A stretch of 64,000 nt of DNA from Luscinia megarhynchos. Its lineage: Eukaryota; Chordata; Aves; Passeriformes; Turdidae. The notes under the pieces are model-generated. The model saw only the letters and a list, made by a program, of their open reading frames with translations. It had not been told where the DNA came from and did not search any database. Positions within the stretch are counted from its first letter, which is position 1. Every line of letters starts with the position of its first letter. Shown piece by piece: positions 1-9,935 of this stretch. The stretch covers positions 3,348,001 to 3,412,000 of the forward strand of contig JAPFBE010000032.1 of the NCBI GenBank assembly GCA_034336665.1, written 5' to 3'. The position numbers were made by a program, and so were the translations under genes.

Positions 1-930
1 CCAGTCAATTATGACCCACAGGGACAGAATCCGAGATGGCAAAAGCTGAATCAAGATATAGTGAAAGATTTAATCAAAGCGATCAGAGATTATGGTTTGG
101 GATCTTCATATTTCAAACAACTTTTAAAAGACGTTTTTACAGAATATTACTTGACTCCACACAATGTGAGATCACTCGTGTCACTGATTCTCACAGACAC
201 ACAAGTGCTCATCTGGGACAACAGGTGGAGAAGAGCTTTACAAGAGCTGCGAAACAGATACCAGGGAGGACCACATGCAAACCTCACAATAGCAGAGCTG
301 GCAGGGGATCCTTCAAATGACAATCCGAGACAGCAAGCCACCAGACTCCCAAGAAATGTACTGACAGATATTAAGGATGCAGTGCATAGAGCAATCCTGC
401 AAGTAGCCCCAGCAGGCACACAAGATGTCGTTTTTACAGAGATAAAGCAAGGAGTGTCTGAACCTTTTCCAGCATTTGTAGATAGACTCACACAGGCTGT
501 GGACAGACAAGTCATGGAAGAAAGAGTCAGACCATTCTTGCTGCAAAGCCTCGCATTTGCAAACGCAAATCCAGAATGCAAGAAGATCATCAGTGCCCTT
601 CCTGGTCAGCCAACGCTGACAGAAATGGTTGAAGCATGCAGCGAGATTGGGACTCCGCAACACATAGTATCAATAGTCAAAGAACAAATGGCTGAGGCCT
701 TTCAAACACAAAATGAAAACCTTGAAAAAGTTTTTGCAATTTTAAGAAGAAAAATAAGTCATCTAAAGGACAATGTTACAATTGTGGAGGAACTGGACAT
801 TTCAAAAAAGACTGTCCTCATCCGAAAAATACTAACAAGTCATCAGAGATTTGCCCAAGATGTCGAAGGGGAAGACATCTGGCAAGCGAATGTTATTCTT
901 GGACAGATATTGATGGAAAACCATTGCTGA
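1..930 (+). pseudogene. gag: ERV-A gag, capsid region (5'-truncated, frameshifted at 3' end)
   Basis: This frame is open from base 1, so the true start lies upstream. It encodes a retroviral capsid: the major homology region is visible at about nt 445-500 (Q-G-V-S-E-P-F-P-A-F-V-D-R-L), followed by a typical C-terminal CA helix region. Gag would assemble the core beneath the membrane. After about nt 745, in an A-rich stretch, this frame stops making sense and the nucleocapsid continues in another frame, so a small indel separates CA from NC. The residues of this frame after about 745 are frameshift product. Confidence 0.88.
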
Positions 931-1070
931 TTCCAAAAAACACCAAGGGGAGCGCGTCAGCACCCCATCGCACGACGACAGAAGTGATGGCGGTGACACA
1001 GGGAACAACACCGACTCAAGCATTACAGTTGTCGGGGAGCGTCAATCTGACGCCCTCAGCAGGGCACTAG
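747..1070 (+). pseudogene. gag: ERV-A gag, nucleocapsid with two zinc knuckles (shifted frame)
   Basis: In the frame beginning at 747 there are two CCHC zinc knuckles of the C-X2-C-X4-H-X4-C type: one starts C-Y-N-C and the second C-P-R-C. They bind genomic RNA. The frame ends at a TAG at 1,068-1,070. It is out of frame with the capsid upstream, so the gag reading frame is broken once. The tail after the second knuckle overlaps the protease frame, as expected for a gag-pro overlap. Confidence 0.85.
935..941 (+). promoter_or_regulatory. gag-pro -1 ribosomal frameshift slippery site
   Basis: The heptamer A AAA AAC sits in register with the nucleocapsid frame (codons AAA at 936 and AAC at 939). 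A -1 slip here enters exactly the frame that is open through the dUTPase/protease ORF. This is the betaretroviral gag-pro arrangement. I did not fold the downstream sequence to look for a stimulatory pseudoknot. Confidence 0.75.
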
Positions 1071-1747
1071 GGGATATCCCTTGTGACAGAGAATTATTGA
1101 CACCGGAAACACAATTCATTTTAGCAGCTTCAAAAATAGCTTGTTTTTTAAATGAAGAATCAGCATCAATACCCACAGGATTTAAAGCATCTTTTCGGAA
1201 GAGACAAGATTTCCTAATTATAGACAGAGATCGATGTTGCATCTTCGGTTTGATAATATTTCCAACCGTTGTTTCTGCAGATTGCTTCGAAGAGCTGACA
1301 ATCTTGGCAAGTGCTCTTCGACCACTGCTGACAATTCCACAAAATACCCAGTTGGCCAAAGCAATAGCTTTGCCATCTCATCCATTGGAACATCAAGTCA
1401 TGCCGGCGATGGGTGAAGGTCATCCATTCTTTGACGATCATGTACAGGTGCATTCCCTGTGGTTGAGACAAATAACTCAAGAAAAGCCAATCATCACTTG
1501 TGAACTATCACACAGAGATAGAAAAATACTCATCTCAGGCATGTTGGACATGGAAGCAGACGTCACGCTCATTTCATACATTTTCTGGCCAAGAGATTGG
1601 AATTTAATAGTACCTCTGGGCAGGATCACGGGCATCGGAGGAAGTTCAGTATGTCTGCAAAGTGAAGATGCAGTCACCTTTGCAGGACCCGGAGGAAAGA
1701 TAGCTCTCACTCGTTCATTTATAGTGCAGAAGCCATTTACGGTTTGA
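938..1747 (+). pseudogene. pro: ERV-A dUTPase-protease (pro) ORF
   Basis: Open after the slippery site. The first part resembles a retroviral dUTPase (a core stretch around L-L-T-I-P-Q-N-T at about nt 1,324-1,347). The second part is the aspartic protease, with a G-I-G-G flap-like motif near nt 1,627-1,641. At the protease active site the sequence reads L-D-M-E-A-D-V at about 1,543-1,563, where the family has D-T-G. The catalytic Asp remains but the next two residues are changed, so the protease should be inactive. The ORF overlaps pol in the -1 frame, as in betaretroviruses. Confidence 0.82.
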
Positions 1748-3093
1748 GGAAGAGATCTTCTTTCTCAATGGAACATGTCTATACAAGTGGATTTTTAGTG
1801 GGGCTCACTGCGGCACTCACCACTCCAAAAATTACATGGAAGACTGACACACCTCTTTGAGTGGATCAGTGGGCCTTGAAGAAAAAGAAATTGAGTGTTT
1901 TAAAAACATTAGTGAAAGAGCAATTACAAAAAGGACACATTAAACCAACAAATAGTCCCTGGAATTTCCCAGTGTTTGTTATTAGAAAAAAACCTTCTGT
2001 ATCGTGGAGACTGCTTCATGATCTCAGGAAGCTGAATGAAATTTTGGAAGAAATGGGACCTCTTCAGCAAGGACTTCCATCACTCACGATGATTCCCAGA
2101 GAATGGCCTCTTGTGATCATCGATCTCAAGGATTGTTTCTTCCCGATACAACTTCATCAAGATGATGCCTATCGGATGGCATTCTCTGTTCCAAGTTTGA
2201 ATAGAAAAGAGCCTATGAAAAGGTATCATTGGACTGTTTTGCCACAGGGTCTGAAGAACTCACCAACAATTTGTCAGTGGTATGTGCTGCAAGCTTTGGC
2301 TCCAGCAAGAAACACATATCCTGAAGCCAAAATAATCCATTATATGGATGACTTCCTTATTGCAGTATCAACAAAAGAAGAACTACAAAAGGTCCGTGCG
2401 TGTGTGACTGAAGAAGTGGAAAAAGCAGGACTTGAAATCAGTATCTCAAAGATTCAGGAAATTGCGCCTTGGAAATACCTTGGATGGAAGATCACAGAAC
2501 AGACGATCAGACCACAAAAACTAGAAGTTAGCTCTAGAGTTTGCAATCTACAAGATCTACAGCGACTCATCAGAGAAATTGACTGGATGAGACCAATTTC
2601 GGGAATCACCAATGAGGAACTCTCGTCCTTGTTTGATCTTCTGAGAGGAGACAGCGATATCAGATCACCCAGAACTCTCATACCGAAAGCACAAGAAGAT
2701 TTACAGAAAATTGCAAAAATCATACAAGAAAGGCAAGCACACCGATATGTGGACTCTTTATCATTTTATTTGGCAGTGTTGGGAGAAGAAACACAGCTAT
2801 ATGGTTTGATTTTCCAATGGGATGAACACAAAAAAGACCCTTTGTTGATTATAGAATGGGTTTTCCTACCTTACAGGCCTCCAAGAACAATTCTCACAAC
2901 CCTTGCGACAACAGCACAAATAATCATAAAGGCAAGGACGAGACTGATGCCAATGACGGGCAAAGACTTTTCAATAATTTATATACCCTTGAAAAAAGAT
3001 TATTTCGATTGGGCATTTCAAAAATCACAAGATTTAGCAATTGCATTGTTAGATTATACAGGTAAATGTTCGATTCACTATCCAAGTCACTGA
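1726..3093 (+). pseudogene. pol: ERV-A pol, reverse transcriptase part (two in-frame TGA stops)
   Basis: Open from 1,726 in the -1 frame relative to protease. TGA at 1,858-1,860 interrupts it in a stretch otherwise typical of the start of betaretroviral RT; a second TGA at 3,091-3,093 ends this block. RT motifs are clear: L-K-D-C-F-F around nt 2,125, the L-P-Q-G motif near 2,241 and the catalytic Y-M-D-D at 2,341-2,352. The thumb and connection follow. The enzyme would copy viral RNA into DNA. Apart from the stops the RT core looks complete. Confidence 0.92.
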
Positions 3094-4488
3094 TTGTTGA
3101 AAGTGAAATTGAGGATCAGAGAGAAACCAAGAGCGAGCGAAGAACCATTGGAGGGAATCACAATATTCACCGATGGTTCAGGAAAGATAGGAAAGTCAGC
3201 AATCACGTGGCAAAATTCAGTTACAGGAGAGTGGGAATCAGATGTACAAATAGCGCAGGGATCACCGCAGATTGTAGAATTAGCAACAGTTGTCAGAGTT
3301 TTTAAATTATTCCAGCAACCTTTGAATCTAGTCACAGATTCACAATATGTAGCTAATGTGGTCAAGAGGCTGGAAAGATCACTTTTGAGGGAGACAAATA
3401 ATGACGTTCTATATTCATATTTATCATGCATGAAGAAATTGTTGGAAAGCAGGACAGAAAAATATTTTATTACACATATTAGAGCGCATTCTTCACTTCC
3501 AGGATTTTTAGCAGAAGGCAATGCGCGGGCAGACAAGTTAACCATGACTGTCTTGCAGACTCTTCCAGACATTTTCCAACAAGCAAAGCTCAGTCATGCA
3601 TTTTTTCATCAGAATGCACAGGCATTGATGAAATCCTTCCAACTCTCCAAAACACAAGCTAAGGAAATTGTACAAACATGCCCTGATTGTCAGATGGTAC
3701 AGCCACCAATCTCCATGGGAGCAGTTAATCCACGGGGATTGCAGAGCATTCAATTATGGCAGGTGGATGTCACAAAATACCTGCCTTTTGGCAAACTGAA
3801 AAACATCCATGTTTCAGTTGACACCTTTTCAGGTGCAATTTTTGCTTCCTTACATACAGGAGAAACGGCACAACATGCATGTAGACATCTTCTACAAGCA
3901 TTCACATCTTTAGGCGTGCCTCGAGAAATTAAAATAGACAATGATCCAACTTACATAGGTAAGATTTTGGACAAATTTCTGAAAAGGTGGGGTGTCAGAC
4001 ATACTTTTGGCATTCCACATTCATCCACAGGACAGGCGATTATAGAGAGAACACGTCTCACTTGGAAAACGCTCGTTGAAAAACAAAAAAAGGGGGAGCC
4101 AGAGGCTACGCCTCACATGCGATTGAACAAAGCGTTGTATGTGTTGAATTTTCTAAATGGCTCATTTTCAGAACCAACTCCACCAATCATAAGACATTTT
4201 ACAAATGACAAAAGAGCTAAGCTGAAAGAAAATCTTTTAGTAATGACAAAAAACTTAGAATCGGGAAAAATCGAGGGACCTTTCAAACTAATCACTTGGG
4301 GAAAGGGTTTTGCTTGTGTCTCCACAGATGGAGGATTGAGGTGGGTGCCTGCAAAGTGCATCAAACCATACCGGGCCCCAACGCCAACACAAGCAGAAAC
4401 TGATCCCAAGAGTGAAGAAAGGAACTCACAGACCGAGTTAAAGACAGACGATACGAATTCGTCTCTGAACAACACCTCAAGAACTTAA
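3094..4488 (+). pseudogene. pol: ERV-A pol, RNase H and integrase part
   Basis: Same frame as the RT block, separated only by the TGA at 3,091. RNase H carries T-D-G-S (Asp codon 3,172) and T-D-S-Q-Y. Integrase shows the zinc-binding HHCC domain (Cys codons at 3,679 and 3,688) and a complete D,D(35)E triad: Asp at 3,766, Asp at 3,937, Glu at 4,045. It ends with a C-terminal domain containing W-V-P-A-K. The stop is TAA. No catalytic residue is missing in this part. Confidence 0.92.
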
Positions 4489-4504
4489 AGACTTAAAATT
4501 CATC

Positions 4505-4795
4505 ATGTTTGTTTATGTAACTTTGTATTCTATTTTTCTGTCAGTCATGTTAGGCATTGAGACAGAGTTGCCAGTGATGCAACCAAGGGAGAACGTGTGG
4601 GAAAATTTGGCTCACGCAGCGGGGTTGGACACAATTTGTCTGACACATTCCAGACCAGGAAAGCCATTTTCAACATGCTTGGTCGGATTGCCAGTGAAAG
4701 AATGGCCAATTCCGAAAAACATTCCTCCAAAGGTGTTGCAAGTTATGACAACTCCTGTGGATGGATGGCTTGTGTGGGTCAAATTTCCCCTGTGA
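4505..4795 (+). pseudogene. env: ERV-A env, signal peptide and start of surface subunit
   Basis: Begins 16 bases after the pol stop with M-F-V-Y-V-T-L-Y followed by a hydrophobic signal-peptide-like segment. It then shows a cysteine-containing surface-subunit start with the element R-P-G-K-P-F-S-T-C-L-V-G, which recurs in the env remnant at 28,255. The frame ends near 4,795, while the rest of env is open in another frame, so a small indel near 4,780-4,800 breaks the surface subunit. Confidence 0.8.
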
Positions 4796-5898
4796 CTTCA
4801 GTTAAACCAGAAGAATTAGAGATCTTAGGTTCAACAAGAATGGATTTTTGTATTAAATTAAGTTTTTCAGGAGTAACAAAGAACAAAACACTAGATGTTA
4901 CTCCAAATCATGATGTTTATAGAAATGCTTCTATTTGGTGTAATTATACGGGAGTCTCAAACAAACCATCCTTCCAAGTTCCTGCAAAACTGCTGCAGGG
5001 AATATTTTTCATTTGCGGGGACAGAATTTGGCTTGCTATCCCTGCAAACATCACTGGAGGTCCATGCAGCATTGGAAAACTTTCATTGTTATCAACTGAT
5101 AAAAGAATTTTGACAAAATTGAGAAGTAGAGAAAAAAGAGAGATCAAACAATACGATCCAAACTGTGATGACAGCTTCTATACATGGAACAAGGCACAGA
5201 GAATTTCTGCAGCGATATTCTCTCCCCAAGTAGCATCAGGAATGGCCTTGACTCAGTTGGATCATTTGGGTTGTTGGTTGAGCAAAAACACCAAAGGTAT
5301 TTCTAACGCACTGAGTGACACGTTAACGGATGTCAGCAGTGTGAAAAAAACAACCCTTCAAAACAGGACAGCAATTGATTATCTGTTGCTGACTCATGGG
5401 CATGGATGTGAAGAATTTGAAGGAATGTGCTGCATGAATCTCTCTGATCATTCTAAATCAATTCACGACGATATTAAACAACTAAAGCAAGGAATGGCAA
5501 AACTTGGAGAATCTACTGGATCGTGGATGGATAGTCTGTTTGATCTTTTTGGTCTTTCTTCCTTCTGGAGGGAAATTTTGAAAGTAGGTTTTTACATATT
5601 AGTGGGGATTGTTTTTTTCTTTATTCTTTTTCTAATTGTTTTGCCTTGCATTTTTCACTGCATTCGGAAGGCTTTGGACACAACTGTGAAGAATGTATTT
5701 TTGGTGCAAACAGAAGGGGGAGATGTGGGGGTCCAGGGAGTCCCTCTGGAACTTCTGTGGGTGCGAGAACCCCCCTGTCAGACCCCTGTGAGACCCCCGA
5801 GTAAAGCCAGGGGGGTCCGAGAGCTGAATCTAGCTCCATGGGAACATCTGCCTTCTCTCAGAGAAGAAATGCAAGCTTTAAGAGAAACTAGAGTGTGA
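4780..5898 (+). pseudogene. env: ERV-A env, remainder of surface subunit and transmembrane subunit
   Basis: Open in this frame (nominally from 4,597, but only meaningful after about 4,780). A basic cleavage site R-S-R-E-K-R lies at 5,122-5,139, followed by a fusion-peptide-like segment. The gamma-type C-X6-C-C motif is at 5,407-5,433, downstream of an immunosuppressive-domain-like helix. A long hydrophobic anchor spans roughly 5,584-5,668. The reading frame runs past the polypurine tract into the 3' LTR, so the last 58 or so codons are LTR sequence. Gamma-type env on class II pol indicates a type-D-like mosaic. Confidence 0.88.
5711..5723 (+). other. ERV-A polypurine tract
   Basis: CAGAAGGGGGAGA directly precedes the TGTGGGGG start of the LTR, inside the env reading frame. 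It would prime plus-strand DNA synthesis. Confidence 0.7.
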
Positions 5899-6361
5899 AT
5901 TAGATAGTTAGCATGTAGAAAAAGTAGTTTTTGGGATTGTTTATATTATCAGCCACAAAGCCAAGATGAAGGATTTGGGGTGTGGTGTCCTTCTTTCTTC
6001 TTCTTCTTGTCCTCCATGTTGGTGGGGGATACTGGGAATCACAGATTGGTTGGGGACAAAACTGAACATAGTAATAAGACTTTGTAGTATTGGAAAGTTA
6101 TTGTAAACATAGAATACGTAGTTTAGAGTATAAAAGATAAGTCCAGCCTTTCATGGGCAGACTTTCGTCCTGGACACGGTGGTGACCAGACTGCTGCTTG
6201 CGAGCAAGAACACTTTATAGATAACAAATAATAAACAAGCCTTGAGCCCAGACGACTGTCTCCTGCAGTTTCTCTTCGGCAGCTTCAAGAATTCCCTGCG
6301 CCCCAAACCACCCTCTTATGTCCATCTGAGTGGTCTCGGGCACAAAGAGACCCTCGGACAG
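5724..6361 (+). repeat. ERV-A 3' LTR
   Basis: Starts TGTGGGGG after the polypurine tract and ends ...CTCGGACA, about 638 bp. A TATA box (TATAAAAG) is at 6,129-6,136 and a poly(A) signal (AATAAA) at 6,230-6,235, giving a normal U3-R-U5 order. The right end is inferred from the TG...CA rule alone because the 5' LTR is outside the window. Confidence 0.7.
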
Positions 6362-6375
6362 TGACATATACCAGT

Positions 6376-6493
6376 AAAGAACTGTTACTCCTACCTCCAT
6401 ATCTTTGCCTGAGAGCCCCCTTAATTTCAAAATTATAATAAATTGGAGGGAGGGGAGTTTCTTAGCAGATACCTGTCTTTCAAACCAAATCAC
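6376..6493 (+). repeat. LTR end fragment, same family as the 49-50 kb LTR
   Basis: This short stretch matches, with differences and one internal deletion, the reverse complement of the left edge of the long LTR at about 49,195-49,350 (shared block around TTAATTTCAAAATTATAAT). It is a truncated copy of that LTR. Confidence 0.5.
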
Positions 6494-6499
6494 CTGTTA

Positions 6500-7235
6500 A
6501 AGGCAGATCTTTTGGAGCCGTGTACATCTCCCTACAACACTCCTATCCTGTGACAATTTTTAGGAATAATAGGGCGTTGCACGACCTGGACTATTTTGTG
6601 ATTTTTTCAACATCAGAAAGAAGGCAGAACTTTAGCCAGACTCAGAAAAGGAATTGTAAATTGTATGTGGGTGGTAAACAGGGCTGTGCCAAAGGAATTC
6701 CAGTGCTAAAATATTTGACCCATTGGCGAGAGGATGGCTCCATTTTTTGCTCTAAGGGTAACTGAGGCTCTGTTGTCTGCAGAATTGCACAGCCACGGCT
6801 TTGATGGTAACTGATGTTAAAGTCTGGCATCAAGTTCTAAATGGATGACCAGCACTAGGCTGTTACTGTATGAAACCTGTTTAATGGAACAGGAGGATTT
6901 AGAATTGAGAACCCAGCCTTCTGTTTAACTGGTCCTAAGAAAGGAGCCTTAAAGGAGGCTCAGGACTCAATCTAGGTAACAAATCTCCTGACCCAAGCTA
7001 GGGAAAATTTACAGGATACCCCTTGGCCAAATGGAGGAAAGGTGTTTATTGATGGATCTTCAAGAGTAATAGGAGGAAAACAAGTCACTGGATATAGTAA
7101 AAGGAGGGGAATTGCAAGAAGAGGGGAAACTACCATGCACATAGCACAGACCACAGAACTGTATGCCTTAATATAAGCCTGCAAATTGTATCAAGGAAAG
7201 CTGGTGAATATACTTACAGATTCAAGGTATGCATG
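6500..7235 (+). pseudogene. ERV-B class I pol remnant: RT connection and RNase H
   Basis: Heavily decayed pol. The RNase H start is readable near 7,027-7,080 (V-F-I-D-G-S-S), and near 7,195-7,235 comes L-T-D-S-R-Y. Stops and frameshifts are frequent. The RNase H sequence is cut by the LTR at 7,236 and resumes at 8,270. The same pol family appears at 30,560-31,370 and 54,736-55,157. Confidence 0.6.
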
Positions 7236-8269
7236 TGTTAAAAACGACAGTATAATATTGGCTTTCACATTTATGTATTAGCTTTTGTATGTTGCTATTG
7301 ATCATAAGTATTTCGATATGGTACAATTTAGAACTCCTTTTAGTTGTTTGTTAGTATAGCATAATCTATCAGTTAAGTATGCACCATATAGCTCATAGAC
7401 ATAGTGGTGTAATGAATGTATTATATCGTAGGCCTTAGCAAAACACGAAATGTTAAAATGCTTCTATAGTGTGAAACAATTATCTTGGTTCCTTCATCTG
7501 CTGACTGACCTCTCCAAGTGATAACAGTGACACAAACCAGAGTGCTGGAAAAGAAGCAGAGAATTTGTTAACCTCACATTATCAGAGAATGTGAAGCAAC
7601 AGGATGAAACCACAAGAAGGAATAAAATATATTGGCCTAATCTACAGGATGTCCCGCGGATAAGTCAGAGTATAAAACCAAACAAAAGAATTCCTGCAGC
7701 ATCAAAAGCTCAAAAGCATTTTTGAAGAATGTATAAATGTTACTGTATAGGGGTTACGGAGCAGCGAAAGGACACAGTAACATGACTCCCTCTTGCATGC
7801 AGCAAGGAAAGAGCAAGAAAGAGTGATTTTTTAACGAAGGCCATTGCTTTAAATAAGAGTGTTTGTGAAAACCAGAATACAGAAGTTCATTGGTCAGAGA
7901 AGGAGACACCTATTCTCCCAGGCTTTCTCACAGATCCAGCAGGTGTTTATCTTTTGTTATAATGCTTTCACTTATGTTTATATTAGAGAAAGGCCTCTAG
8001 CTTGGGAAAAATCCTAACTGAGCCTGAGAAACCTAGACTGGAAAAATCCTTTCAGATTCTCCCTGGGCCTGTAACGGCCACATATAAACTCATTGAATAT
8101 GCATGTACTCCAGCAATGTAGCAGTACATAGAGAACATTGTTTTAAACCTGATGGTGTGTTCTTTGGCTGATCGCCAAAAACACCCCAGCGTGCTGGATT
8201 TTTTTAATCTCTTTTTATCCCTTATTAAACTTTAAAAAAAATTCTAAGACATGAACTCTGTTTTTCACA
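7236..8269 (+). repeat. Solo LTR (about 1.03 kb) inserted in ERV-B RNase H
   Basis: Begins TGTTAAAAAC and ends ...TTTTTCACA, flanked by a 4-bp direct repeat CATG (7,232-7,235 and 8,270-8,273), the target duplication length usual for class I elements. A TATA-like ATATAAA lies near 8,083. RNase H reading on both sides fits a single interrupted gene. No internal retroviral sequence is present, so it is a solo LTR. Confidence 0.68.
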
Positions 8270-9182
8270 CATGTGGGGTGGTACTGGGAGGAGAGGTTTG
8301 TAAACCTGCAGGGAAAAACCATTTGAACTCATGAGAGCTCAATTACTTGCCTGTAGGAGGTGGTGAGTTTACCAGAGGAGGTAGAAATAATTCCCATTAG
8401 AGGACATCAGGCAGGGTACTCAGAAGAGGCAATAGGTAATTAACTGGCCAATGGAGAAGTTCAGAAAGCAGCACTTTTGCCAGAGGTCTCTGGGATCCTC
8501 CCTTTGCTCCCTGTGGCTTAGCTGTTGCTGGGGGAGAGGGGGGAATGGTGTTGTCTTTTTCACCAGCGGATTTGAGAAGTAATTAAAAGTGGTGGGGCAG
8601 AAGAAAGAGGGGAGAATTTATTTAAACAGTGCAATGCCAGGAACTTTGACCCTGCAAATATTAAAACAACTCCATGGGGAGAATCACTGGGACTCTCAAA
8701 GACTGGCAGAGACCTTCCTCAAGATGTACTGCCTCGAGTATTTTTGTTTTAGCAAAACGAGCTATTGAGATTGCAAGGTGGGGGAGTGACCCTGGGCTAT
8801 ACGCCATTTGTCCTTTCCAAGGATGCTGGGTGTATTTTGCTGAGAAGCCCTGGGTAAGAGGGCTTAAATATCTTCTGGTAGTGGTATGAGGGCTGGCAGG
8901 GTGGCCAGAGGAGATTCTGGTCACATCAGCAACTATTGCACCAGTTATTGAAGTATTTTTGGAACAAATAATTCCAGGATATGGGATTGTGAAGGCAGTG
9001 GACTTGGATGGGGGAACTCATTTTACAGGGAGATCCTTCAAGGTGAAAAGAATGAGGGATTTGTCTTTACAAACAAAGTGTGGGTCTGCTGATAAAGTTA
9101 GATACAGAGAGGTGAAAGAAACAATGGGAAGGATTCCACTGCTTCAGGTAGTAAGCCCGGGATGGCACCCATGGAGGATAGC
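8270..9182 (+). pseudogene. ERV-B pol remnant: RNase H end and integrase
   Basis: Continues the pol interrupted at 7,236. A segment at about 8,400-8,900 is homologous to the pol fragments at 31,000-31,370 (minus) and 54,736-55,157. Integrase core similarity is visible around 9,000-9,030 (D-G-G-T-H-F-T-G). The sequence is cut by ERV-C at 9,183 and continues after 15,936. It is not functional. Confidence 0.6.
9178..9182. repeat. ERV-C target-site duplication, left
   Basis: ATAGC, repeated at 15,932-15,936 directly after the 3' LTR. Confidence 0.85.
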
Positions 9183-9867
9183 TGTCCTAGGGTGATGTTT
9201 TGACTGACTCCTCACCCTGCCCCCCTTGGCCATGAAGCTGTCTGCTCCCGGGGGAGGGGCCGCCTGGGCTCTGCTCTCTTGGGAATAGCCTTGGTTTGCC
9301 ACGAGGCTTGGCCTGGGGTAGTGAGTGGTGGCTCAGCGGCTCTGGCGGCTTGGCTCTGGCTGCTGCTGCAGTGGCTATCGCTGCTGTGGTGGTGGCTCGT
9401 GGCCTGGTTTGTTAGTTAGCTGTTTTTTGCTTGATTTTCTTTTTTTTACTTTATATTGCTTGAATTATTTGGTTTAGCTCGCTGCTGTTTAAGGCTTGCT
9501 GGCTATTCCGGCTGTTTTTTTTTCCTTTCTCTCTCTCCCCCTCTCCCTTCTCCCCCTCACCCCCCAGGATTCAGCACCAGCTCCGGAGAAACCCTGCGGC
9601 CTGCCTCTGAACACCGGCCAGAGAAGCGTCTCGCCCTTCTAGTGATGATCGAAGCGTCCAAGTTTCTCTCTCTCGGTAAAAACTTTTTTGTCATCTGGGT
9701 CTGTGCTGGGAAGTGTTCCTCTTGTATGTGTTAATAAATAGGTTTTTTCCACTTTTCCCCCTGAGTGAAATTTTTTTTCTTAAGTCCAGTGGGATAAAAA
9801 ATTTGGGGTTTATTTCCTAGGAAGCTCTTCTGGGGGTTTTTTCCCTAAGTTTGTCCAAACTTGGACA
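9183..9867 (+). repeat. ERV-C 5' LTR
   Basis: TGTCCTAG...TTGGACA, 685 bp, matching 15,252-15,931 nearly base for base except for a cluster of differences at about 9,284-9,390. A poly(A) signal AATAAA followed by a T-rich stretch is near 9,733. Embedded ORFs here are not genes. Confidence 0.92.
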
Positions 9868-9876
9868 TTTCTTATT

Positions 9877-9894
9877 TGGTGGCCCGTACGGGGA
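9877..9894 (+). other. ERV-C primer binding site (tRNA-Ile)
   Basis: TGGTGGCCCGTACGGGGA lies 9 bases after the 5' LTR. It is complementary to the 3' 18 nucleotides (with CCA) of vertebrate tRNA-Ile(AAU) as I know that sequence. It would prime minus-strand synthesis. Confidence 0.82.
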
Positions 9895-9935
9895 AGGAAA
9901 AAATAAAAAAAACTTTAATAACATCTTGTTTTTAA

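Larger units (their letters stand above)
1..6361 (+). mobile_element. ERV-A: class II (betaretrovirus-like) provirus, 5' end outside window
   Basis: A proviral body is read in the order gag (CA, NC), dUTPase/protease, RT, RNase H, integrase, env, polypurine tract and 3' LTR. Gag, pro and pol lie in successive -1 frames, the betaretroviral plan. Env is of the gamma type (CX6CC transmembrane subunit), the combination known from type-D betaretroviruses. The window starts inside gag, so the 5' LTR and target duplication cannot be seen. Coding integrity is high for an ERV: one gag frameshift, two pol stops and one env frameshift. The protease active site is also altered, so it is not functional as it stands. 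Confidence 0.9.
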
